7,036 nucleotides of DNA from an uncultured bacterium. GTDB lineage: Bacteria > Eisenbacteria > RBG-16-71-46 > CAIMUX01. The DNA is taken from positions 1 through 7,036 of the forward strand of contig CAMPIC010000142.1 of NCBI GenBank assembly GCA_946886185.1, given 5' to 3'. The notes under the pieces were generated by a model. That model was not told the DNA's origin. It did not search any database and worked only from the letters and a program-made list of their open reading frames with translations. Positions within the stretch are counted from its first letter, which is position 1. Every line of letters begins with the position of its first letter. The position numbers and the translations under genes were made by a program. Below are positions 1 to 5,203 of the stretch, one piece after another.

Positions 1-207
1 CAGGGAGAGCCGCGCCGCTCGCTCAAGGAGATCTTCGCCGAGGTAGCGTCGGAAGTGCGGCCGAACGCGCACGCCAAGAAGCTCGAATACATGGATCTGG
101 TGGCGGTACGTGAGTGCACGGACGCGCGCTTTCTCCCTCCGCAGTATGCCCAGATGAGCGCGGAGGAAGTCGAGGCGCGCATCGAAACCTTGAGGCGGTT
201 CGTATGA
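1..207 (+). CDS. C-terminal end of an unrecognised protein (partial)
   Basis: Frame 1 is open from the window edge to a TGA at 205-207 and gives the last 68 residues of a protein that begins outside the window. The translation (start of the visible part QGEPRRSLKEIFAEV, end EARIETLRRFV) is charged, helical in character and lacks membrane segments. I do not recognise a family from this tail. The codons favour G or C in third position, as in the other genes here. Its stop overlaps the ATG of the next gene as ATGA (204-207), a typical sign of translational coupling, so it probably belongs to the same operon as the coiled-coil gene and pspA-like gene downstream. Function is unknown; the operon context weakly suggests an envelope role. 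Confidence 0.7.
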   Translation, partial: QGEPRRSLKEIFAEVASEVRPNAHAKKLEYMDLVAVRECTDARFLPPQYAQMSAEEVEARIETLRRFV

Positions 208-902
208 AAGTTCTCGCAGTGCTGAGGAAAGCAGGCCTGATCACTTCCGAGGAGGAATCGGATGCGAGCGCCCGCGAAGGAGGCTCCCGAGCGGGCGGAC
301 CGGGCGGCGCCGATGCCGGTGGAAAGCCCCCCCGCCCGTCCCAGACCATGCCGCCTCCCCCTCACGCCGCTGCCCCCGCGCCGCAGGCCGCGAGCGAGCG
401 GGTGAGCGCACACCCTCAGATCTTCGACGCTCTGAAGATTCCGGTGCCCGAGCATGGGTGGACCGCGGAGAAGGTGCGCAAGGCGCTCGCGAGCCCGCAT
501 TTTCAGACGCTCGACGACGCCACTCGCAAAGCGGCGCTCCTCGCGATGCTGGGCGCGAGCAACGCGCCCGCCTCGGATGTCGTGGACGACGCCGTCCGGC
601 GCGATCAGGGTCTCGACGCGTACGAGCGGTTCGCGCGCAAGAAGCAGCAGGACCGCCTCGCCGGGATTACCGCGCGGATCGCGCAGGAGGAGGCGCGGAT
701 CGGCGAGGCGCAGCGAAACATCGCGGAGCTGAGGAAGGCGGTCGCGAAGGAAGAGGAAGCGTTCCGATCATGGCTAGCACGGAAGACCGCCAAGGAAGAA
801 GAGCTCGCGAGCGTGGCGGCGCTTCTCACTTTCGACGCCAAGATCACGGTCGGGGAGACCAAGCCCGAACCCGATGCTTCCGGCAAAGGTTCTCAGGGAT
901 GA
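204..902 (+). CDS. Unrecognised coiled-coil protein upstream of a PspA-family gene
   Basis: Encodes 232 residues. I chose the ATG at 204 because it overlaps the upstream stop (ATGA) and begins a natural N-terminus (MKVLAVLRKAGLITSEEE); the frame also extends upstream to an ATG at 114, but that would overlap the preceding gene by over 90 bases. Visible parts: a short N-terminal helix (residues 1-18); a low-complexity Gly/Pro/Ala linker (about 20-65, with a PPPP run near 50-53); a compact helical section (about 70-140, containing HGWTAEKVRKAL); and a charged coiled coil (about 141-205) rich in Glu, Lys, Arg and Ala. There is no signal peptide or membrane segment, so it is probably cytoplasmic. 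It ends 58 bp before the pspA-like start. The coiled coil could pack with PspA, but that is inference. I do not recognise a named family. Confidence 0.8.
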   Translation: MKVLAVLRKAGLITSEEESDASAREGGSRAGGPGGADAGGKPPRPSQTMPPPPHAAAPAPQAASERVSAHPQIFDALKIPVPEHGWTAEKVRKALASPHFQTLDDATRKAALLAMLGASNAPASDVVDDAVRRDQGLDAYERFARKKQQDRLAGITARIAQEEARIGEAQRNIAELRKAVAKEEEAFRSWLARKTAKEEELASVAALLTFDAKITVGETKPEPDASGKGSQG

Positions 903-950
903 CATTGCTCAGTTCGCGCCGCGAAGGCGTTTCGACGGAATTCTGTCCAG

Positions 951-957
951 GGGAGGA
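951..957 (+). promoter_or_regulatory. Ribosome binding site for the pspA-like gene
   Basis: GGGAGGA lies 3 nt before the ATG at 961. The spacing is short, but this is the only strong Shine-Dalgarno sequence near the start. It favours 961 over the in-frame ATG at 874, which would overlap the end of the previous gene and add 29 residues not typical of PspA proteins. Confidence 0.6.
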
Positions 958-960
958 ACG

Positions 961-1710
961 ATGATCATTTTGACGCGCGTGGGGCGGCTGGTGCGCGGGT
1001 TCCTGGGGCTCTTCATTCGCGGAATCGAAGAGGCCAATCCGGAGGCGCTGCTCGAGTCGGCCCGCCAGGAGTTTCGCGACAAGATGGCGCGCTACAACCA
1101 GGCGCTGGCGCAGCTCGCCGGGATCTCCGAGCGGCTCAAGATCCAGGTTCGCACGAAGACGCAGCGAGCCCGCGACCTGGAGGCACGGATACTGGCCAAC
1201 CATCGCGCCGGCAACCTCGAGCTGGCCGGAACTCTCGCGCGTGAGCTCCAGGGTCTGAAGGACGATCTCGCGCATGATGCGGAGGAGCTGAAGGAGACCG
1301 AATCGGCCTACGACGTCAACATCCGCAACGCGAAGCTGGCCCAGAAAGAGTTCGAAGACAAGATGCGCAAGATCGAGCGCCAGCTTTCGCAGACCAAGAT
1401 GAAGGAAGCGCATGCGGAAGCTTCGGCGGCGCTTCAGGGGGTCGCCTTCAAGGTCGGAGATACGGGAGACACGCTCAAGGAAGTGGACGAGATCCTCTCT
1501 AAGCGGTATGAACGCGCCGCCGGCAAGGCCAGGGTGGTTTCGGACATGACCGACGTCACCCGCATCGAGGAGAAGGAGAAGGAGGCGAAGGCGCTCGAAC
1601 AGCAGGCGCTCGCCGACTTCCTGGCGCAACAGGGAGTAGCCACGGAAGGAGGCGGCGGCGCCGTCCGGAAGGAGATCGGACCCCAGGAGACCACCCCTCC
1701 GGCGAGTTGA
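961..1710 (+). CDS. PspA/IM30 (Vipp1) family protein
   Basis: Encodes 249 residues. The protein is almost entirely helical and charged. It has a hydrophobic or amphipathic N-terminus (MIILTRVGRLVRGFLGLFIRG, 1-21), then the family-like passage EEANPEALLESARQEFRDKM (23-42), then long coiled coils to about residue 220 and a Gly/Pro/Thr tail. Known PspA/IM30 proteins bind the inner membrane through the N-terminal helix, assemble into ESCRT-III-like rods or rings, and stabilise membranes under proton-motive-force or envelope stress. The length fits the family (roughly 220-250). It follows a coiled-coil gene by 58 bp and precedes a membrane-anchored solute-binding/LysM gene by 200 bp. I do not assign pspA itself, since pspB, pspC and pspF are not visible; this may be one of the divergent PspA paralogue groups. 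Family assignment is from pattern recognition of the translation, not a search. Confidence 0.85.
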   Translation: MIILTRVGRLVRGFLGLFIRGIEEANPEALLESARQEFRDKMARYNQALAQLAGISERLKIQVRTKTQRARDLEARILANHRAGNLELAGTLARELQGLKDDLAHDAEELKETESAYDVNIRNAKLAQKEFEDKMRKIERQLSQTKMKEAHAEASAALQGVAFKVGDTGDTLKEVDEILSKRYERAAGKARVVSDMTDVTRIEEKEKEAKALEQQALADFLAQQGVATEGGGGAVRKEIGPQETTPPAS

Positions 1711-1817
1711 CGGCGGGCGAAAGTCCAGTTGTCACGCACAGCCAACTGACTGCAGGCGATAGGCCGGGACTCCACCGGCACGGCGTCGTGACACAGGCCG
1801 AGCGAAGTGAAGGATCC
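1711..1817. other. Structured intergenic segment between the pspA-like and solute-binding genes
   Basis: Several inverted repeats are packed here. CAGTTG (1726-1731) pairs with CAACTG (1743-1748), extendable by AGT/ACT with one bulge. TGTCACG (1730-1736) pairs with CGTGACA (1787-1793) and could enclose the hairpin GCCGG (1763-1767) / CCGGC (1775-1779). The first two are mutually exclusive. A motif resembling GC-rich dispersed intergenic repeats (GCCGAGCGAAGTGAAGGATC, 1798-1817) follows. No U-tract follows any stem, so an intrinsic terminator is not supported. It could be a processed or regulatory RNA element, a repeat element, or chance in GC-rich DNA. Confidence 0.35.
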
Positions 1818-1895
1818 CTAACCGAAAAGAGTCGGCAGGCTCGCGCAGATCGATGAGTGCGGCGGGGGTACCGCCAATCGTCGGTCGTGATGAAG

Positions 1896-1902
1896 AAGGA
1901 GG
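1896..1902 (+). promoter_or_regulatory. Ribosome binding site deciding the solute-binding protein start
   Basis: AAGGAGG, a near-perfect Shine-Dalgarno sequence, sits 8 nt before the ATG at 1911. It selects this ATG over the in-frame GTG at 1857 and ATG at 1890, both of which have poorer upstream sequences and would add a charged leader before the membrane anchor. Confidence 0.8.
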
Positions 1903-1910
1903 AATCGAAG

Positions 1911-3041
1911 ATGGCTCAGAAGGTGCGATTCACGCCGCTCGGCACGCTCGTCAGCCTCTTGCTGATCGCCGGGTTGATCGCGCTCGGCTTCTATCTCATC
2001 ACCGGCCGGGCTCCGAATCTCGCCGGGCTTTTCGGCAAGAAGTCGGGCACGGAATCGACCAGTCCCTCGGTCGCGGAGAACTCCTCGGAGCGGCAGTCCA
2101 CCGATCGCAGCAATGCGGACCGGACCTCCGATCGCGTCAATGAGCGATCCGGCGACACGGCACCGATCCGCGGAGTGCTGCAGCGAATCCGCTCGACCGG
2201 CGTCGTGCGCGTGGGGATGGAAGACGAAGCTCCGCCCATGAACTACCTGGTGAACGGACGGCGGGAAGGCTTCGACGTGCAAATGGCGGAGAAGATTGCG
2301 CGCGAGCTTGGCGCGCAGTCGGTGGAGTACGTCGAGGACTACTACGACGAGCTCCCTGCGCTGCTTCTGAAAGGCGACATCGATCTCCTGATGGGCGGGT
2401 ACGTGCCGGATCCGTCCTTGCGAGGAATCGAGTGGTCGGATGGCTATCTCGACTTCGGCCTCTGTCTGATCGTTCGTCAGGGCAGCGCGGTCCGCGAGCC
2501 GCAGCATCTCGATGGCCGCACCGTCGGGATCTACACCGACCCGGCGGCGCGCGAGTGGGTCGAGAGCAACGTTCCCGGCGCGACCATCCGCGAGTTCGAA
2601 GGCACGGGCTGGTTCACTCATCTCGATCAGGGAGAAGTGGACGCGATCATCTACGACTATCCGTTCGCTGTGGAAGAGATCAAACAGTTCCCGCGCCTCA
2701 AGATCGTGAAGCTCAATCTCAATGCCGCCTCCTATTCCGTGGGAGTCCCTGCCGGAAATCTCGATCTGCTCGACGCCGTCAACACGGCGATCAAGAAGAT
2801 CACGGAAGCGGCGGATTTCGACGAGCTCGTGAAGCGCTTCTTCAAGAGCGAGCAGCTCCAGGTGCAGGCATTGCCGGCCGGCACCAAGACCTATCAAGTG
2901 AAGCCTGGCGACACGCTCTCCGGGATCGCGGCGGCTCATCTCGGGTCGGCTTCGGCATGGCCGCGCTTATGGGAGCTCAACAAGTCGCGCGTGGCCAACC
3001 CGCATCTGATCGAGGTCGGGTTCCAGCTCCAGATGCCGTGA
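1911..3041 (+). CDS. Membrane-anchored family-3 solute-binding protein with C-terminal LysM domain
   Basis: Encodes 376 residues. Order: short basic N-terminus; one hydrophobic segment (about 10-30, LGTLVSLLLIAGLIALGFYL) acting as signal anchor or uncleaved signal; a Ser/Asp/Arg-rich linker (about 45-85); a periplasmic binding-protein domain of the SBP_bac_3 type (about 89-315), recognisable from TGVVRVGMEDEAPPMNY, GFDVQMAEKIARELG, LLKGDIDLLMGG and LDGRTVGIYTD; and a LysM domain (about 326-376: KTYQVKPGDTLSGIA, then WPRLWELNKSRVANP). Family-3 binding domains bind amino acids and other small polar ligands; LysM binds N-acetylglucosamine-containing glycans such as peptidoglycan. The arrangement suggests a periplasmic protein tethered to the inner membrane and touching the wall. 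No ABC permease or ATPase genes adjoin it, so sensing rather than transport is plausible, but that is inference. Its position after the pspA-like gene suggests envelope stress or repair. Confidence 0.85.
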   Translation: MAQKVRFTPLGTLVSLLLIAGLIALGFYLITGRAPNLAGLFGKKSGTESTSPSVAENSSERQSTDRSNADRTSDRVNERSGDTAPIRGVLQRIRSTGVVRVGMEDEAPPMNYLVNGRREGFDVQMAEKIARELGAQSVEYVEDYYDELPALLLKGDIDLLMGGYVPDPSLRGIEWSDGYLDFGLCLIVRQGSAVREPQHLDGRTVGIYTDPAAREWVESNVPGATIREFEGTGWFTHLDQGEVDAIIYDYPFAVEEIKQFPRLKIVKLNLNAASYSVGVPAGNLDLLDAVNTAIKKITEAADFDELVKRFFKSEQLQVQALPAGTKTYQVKPGDTLSGIAAAHLGSASAWPRLWELNKSRVANPHLIEVGFQLQMP

Positions 3042-3072
3042 CGTTAGAGATATCGGTTCCGGCGCGCCGGCG

Positions 3073-3128
3073 CGACACCTCCGGAGAGAGGCTCCGTCGG
3101 GTGTCGTACGACCCGCTCGTCCGGGTCG
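3073..3128. repeat. Two hairpins downstream of the solute-binding gene
   Basis: The first hairpin pairs CGACACC (3073-3079) with GGTGTCG (3100-3106), with an inner stem CGGAG (3082-3086) / CTCCG (3092-3096). The second pairs CGACCCG (3109-3115) with CGGGTCG (3122-3128) around a 6-nt loop. Neither is followed by a T-run. They may protect the 3' end of the transcript or assist the terminator just downstream. Confidence 0.4.
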
Positions 3129-3155
3129 GCGGGGGATAGTTCCATCGGAGAAATC

Positions 3156-3193
3156 GAAGAAGCCCCGGCGTCGCGAAACGCCGGGGCTTCTTC
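3156..3193. terminator. Bidirectional intrinsic terminator
   Basis: A perfect 16-bp inverted repeat, GAAGAAGCCCCGGCGT (3156-3171) and ACGCCGGGGCTTCTTC (3178-3193), flanks a 6-nt loop (CGCGAA). The GC-rich core is bordered by A-rich and T-rich arms (GAAGAA / TTCTTC), which gives a U-rich 3' side in both directions. It lies between convergent genes ending at 3041 (plus) and 3277 (minus), exactly where a shared terminator is expected. Confidence 0.9.
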
Positions 3194-3276
3194 CTGAACG
3201 CTGGTACTGCGAACGGTCGATGGGCGGACCGATCCGTCTCCTCGACGGGCCCGCAGCCTCGGACGATCGCGGTATC

Positions 3277-4452
3277 TCAGCTCTTGGTCGCCAGGATCTC
3301 CTGGAAGCGTTCGAGCTGCCCCTTGTAGTACTCGTTCTCCGGGTCTTCCGCGATGGCCTGCTTGGTCAGCTCGATCGCCTCGTGGCAGTTGTCGAGCGCG
3401 TTGCACAGCTCGGCCGCCGTATCGAGGATCATCGCCTTTTCCTTGCCGGCCGGCGCGAGCTCCGCGCCCTTGCGCGCCAGGGCGAGCGCTTCTTTCTGAT
3501 CGACGCCGTTCTCGAAAGCCCACCAGGCGTAGTTGTTGAGCTGTCCCGGGTCTTCCATCCAGCCTTCCGGCATCCCCGCTCTGCGCAGCTCGACCGCCTT
3601 GGTCGGATTCTTCTCCACGAGAAGGACGTAATCGGGCATGAGCGCGTCACGCCGTTGAACCACTCTCTCGTCGGCGCTGTCCTTGGTCCGCTCGATCGCG
3701 GTCTTCAGGTACTTGACGTTGAGCTCGGAGTCGTTCGCCTGCTTGGCGAAGTACATCATGCGCTCGGAGACATCCAGGATCTGTCCCGGATCTGCCATCT
3801 TGAGCGCCGCGTCCGCCGCCTCGAGGACAGCCGACTTCTCGAACGCTTGCTTGCGATAGCCGGAGAACGTGGCGTCGAAGATCTCCGGGGCTCGCGAAAC
3901 CTTCGGGTCGAGCTGCTCCGCTTTTCTATAGAGCGTGACGGCGTCGGCGTATTGTCCCGAAGCTGCATCGTAGTCCGCCAGACGGACTGCCAGGTCGGGG
4001 CTGGGCGACGATTCGAACCGCGCGCGCTTCTCGTCGATCGTGCTCAGATCCGCCAGTGCGACGCCCATCTTCTGGTCGAGCAGCGGCTTGGTGTATCCGA
4101 GCCAACGATCGATCGGATGGATTTGGTCGTCGACCATGAGGAAGGTCGGATAGACCTGGACACCGTGAGTCTTGGCGAGCTCGAGCCCTTCGCCCTTTTC
4201 GGCGTCGACCTTGTGCAGCACGACGCTTTCCAGGAGCTTCTGTACTTCGGCATCTTCGTTCACCGCACGGGTGAACTGCTTACAGGCTCCTCACCATTCG
4301 GTGTAGAAATCGATCAAGAGCGGCTTCTTCTGCTCGGCGGCGGCCGCCTGCGCTGCCGACAGCGACTCGTAATGGCCTTGTTCGGCCAGAACGCTGGTGG
4401 CAGTGAGCAAGGCGAGGCCGGCGGCGATCGAGAGACTCATCTGCTTCGACAT
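3277..4452 (-). CDS. Exported thioredoxin-fold TPR selenoprotein (UxxC), read through UGA at 4293-4291
   Basis: Read as one gene, this encodes 391 residues with selenocysteine at position 54. The ATG at 4452 gives a clear signal peptide (basic start MSKQ, hydrophobic 7-22, probable cleavage after SVLA, residue 23). The thioredoxin fold covers about 40-135: KKPLLIDFYTEW, then UGA, then GACKQFTRAV, so the redox motif is U54-G-A-C57-K; the cis-proline loop is YPT (Pro102); LHKVDAEKGEGLELAKTHGV lies between them. The rest (about 150-390) is helical with TPR-like units near 153-183, 305-335 and 340-375. The frame is clean on both sides of the UGA, and the motif fits family conservation only if UGA stands for Cys/Sec. 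A SECIS-like hairpin follows at once. Likely a periplasmic thiol oxidoreductase; substrate unknown. A downstream GTG (4263) yields only a 328-residue fragment without active site or signal. Start alternative: ATG at 4440. Remaining doubt: sequencing error or nonsense mutation. Confidence 0.85.
4258..4276 (-). promoter_or_regulatory. Candidate bacterial SECIS element
   Basis: In the mRNA sense, GUUCACC (4276-4270) pairs perfectly with GGUGAAC (4264-4258) around the loop CGUGC. The stem begins 14 nt after the UGA, and the second loop base is G, 23 nt after the UGA. Bacterial SECIS elements, bound by SelB, sit inside the coding region just after the UGA, with a short stem of at least about 4 bp, a small apical loop and a G among its first two bases. 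All of these are met, and the loop also carries a GU pair as in E. coli fdhF. It encodes residues around QFTRAVN of the selenoprotein. Confidence 0.8.
4291..4293 (-). other. In-frame UGA, predicted selenocysteine codon
   Basis: This is the only stop codon in the frame running from the ATG at 4452 to the final stop at 3277. It takes the place of the N-terminal, nucleophilic cysteine of the thioredoxin CxxC motif, between Trp53 and Gly55, while the resolving Cys57 and Lys58 are intact. Replacement of exactly this residue by selenocysteine is known in several bacterial thioredoxin-like selenoproteins. Confidence 0.85.
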
Positions 4453-4567
4453 CCGGATCTCACTTTCTCGGTTTGGTTCTCCACGGACTCGCGTCGCTCT
4501 CCGTACCTGGCGGGCCCCGTAGGGACGTAGCCGACCAGGGCTCGCGCGCGATCGAAGGGCTCACTCT

Positions 4568-4622
4568 ATCAGACTCGGTTAACAGAGCGGGCGGGCGCAC
4601 GGTCCGCCCCCGGTTATCAGAC
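4568..4622. repeat. Permuted short repeat flanking a GC-rich hairpin
   Basis: ATCAGAC (4568-4574) and CGGTTA (4576-4581) recur in swapped order as CGGTTA (4611-4616) and ATCAGAC (4616-4622). Between the copies, GGGCGG (4589-4594) can pair with CCGCCC (4604-4609). This may be a regulator binding region for the divergent genes, or chance. Confidence 0.3.
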
Positions 4623-4673
4623 GCTCCAGGAGGCCGGACGGTTGTCTTGGAACGCGCGTCTTCGAAGTTTGGA

Positions 4674-4702
4674 TTGTGTGTCATAAGGCATTGTCGTACA
4701 AT
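4674..4702 (+). promoter_or_regulatory. Predicted sigma70-type promoter for the YjbR-family gene
   Basis: TTGTGT (4674-4679, 3 of 6 matches to the -35 consensus) and TACAAT (4697-4702, 5 of 6 to the -10 consensus) are 17 bp apart in the most AT-rich part of the gap, about 80 bp before the ATG at 4783. The -10 box overlaps a small palindrome TTGT-CGT-ACAA (4691-4701) that could be an operator half-site pair. Confidence 0.5.
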
Positions 4703-4782
4703 GGTATACGGCTTGTGCAAACGTCCGACGTGTCCCGCGTCGGTGGCGGGCCGGGCCGATGAGACGTTCCGGAGGGTTCTCG

Positions 4783-5157
4783 ATGAGCAAGAAACTGGAC
4801 CAGGCGTTCGAGCGGCTCCTCGCGTATGCGGCGGAGTTCCCAGGCGCGCACGAGGACCATCCCTGGGGCGAGACGGTGATGAAGGTGAACAAGAAGGTGT
4901 TCATTTTCATGGGGAAGCCGTCCGATCCGACTCCTTGCCTTTCGTTCAGCGTGAAACTTCCATCCTCCGGGCCGTTCGCGTTGGCGCAGTCCTACGCCAC
5001 CCCTACCGGCTACGGCCTCGGAAAGAGCGGATGGGTGAGCTTTCGCTTCCCGAGCAAGGAGCTTCCGCCCATGCCCCTGCTCTACGAGTGGGTCGAGGAA
5101 AGCTATCGCGCCGTCGCTCCGAAGAAGCTCATCAAGGAGTTGGACGCCTCGTCCTGA
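4783..5157 (+). CDS. MmcQ/YjbR family protein
   Basis: Encodes 124 residues, close to the usual size of this family. The start at 4783 is set by GGAGGG at 4771-4776, 6 nt upstream; an in-frame ATG at 4759 would swallow that site. Family-like features are the early FPGAHEDHPWGETVMKV (19-35), the strand KKVFIFMG (37-44), the central YATPTGYGLGKSGWVSF (71-87) and the final helix with YEWVEESYRAVAPKKL. YjbR-type proteins adopt a compact alpha/beta CyaY-like or 'double-wing' fold with proposed DNA binding; their cellular role is poorly established. There is no signal or membrane segment, so it is cytoplasmic. It appears to be transcribed alone from its own promoter and converges on the next gene with a 46-bp gap in which I see no clear terminator. 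Confidence 0.85.
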   Translation: MSKKLDQAFERLLAYAAEFPGAHEDHPWGETVMKVNKKVFIFMGKPSDPTPCLSFSVKLPSSGPFALAQSYATPTGYGLGKSGWVSFRFPSKELPPMPLLYEWVEESYRAVAPKKLIKELDASS

Positions 5158-5203
5158 GGGCCGGGGAAACGCGCTTGCGGATCTGCGGAGTGGGACCGTT
5201 CCG

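Larger units (their letters stand above)
4453..4782. other. Divergent intergenic region, no gene seen
   Basis: This 330-bp stretch separates the selenoprotein gene (minus) from the YjbR-family gene (plus). Reading frames through it have no recognisable product. It contains a sigma70-like promoter facing right (4674-4702), a permuted repeat with a GC-rich hairpin (4568-4622), and the 5' leader of the selenoprotein gene with only a weak Shine-Dalgarno-like AAAGTGAG a few bases before the ATG at 4452. I could not find a convincing leftward promoter. No tRNA cloverleaf, and in particular no tRNA-Sec, is visible. Confidence 0.6.

Noticed and set aside
844..1629. Minus-strand open frame opposite the pspA-like gene
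   Set aside because: It is the antisense shadow of a coiled-coil coding sequence.
1818..2939. Long minus-strand open frame opposite the solute-binding gene
   Set aside because: The plus strand encodes recognisable SBP and LysM domains; the antisense product is His/Arg/Leu-rich with no family resemblance.
3277..4263. A 328-residue gene starting at the GTG at 4263, taken as complete
   Set aside because: It begins inside the thioredoxin domain, after the active site, lacks a signal peptide, and its start lies in the SECIS-like hairpin. The coding signal clearly continues upstream across the UGA to 4452.
4291..4293. UGA as a sequencing error or pseudogene mutation
   Set aside because: Not excluded, but its exact fall on the CxxC nucleophile, the otherwise intact frame and the well-placed hairpin make selenocysteine the better explanation.
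3220..4530. Long plus-strand open frame opposite the selenoprotein gene
   Set aside because: Its translation is Leu/Arg/Val-rich with no recognisable domain and is explained as the antisense shadow of a GC-rich gene. The minus strand carries the thioredoxin and TPR features.
4453..4782. tRNA-Sec or other selenium-pathway element beside the selenoprotein
   Set aside because: I looked for a cloverleaf and for selenium-pathway coding sequence and saw none in this gap or elsewhere in the window.
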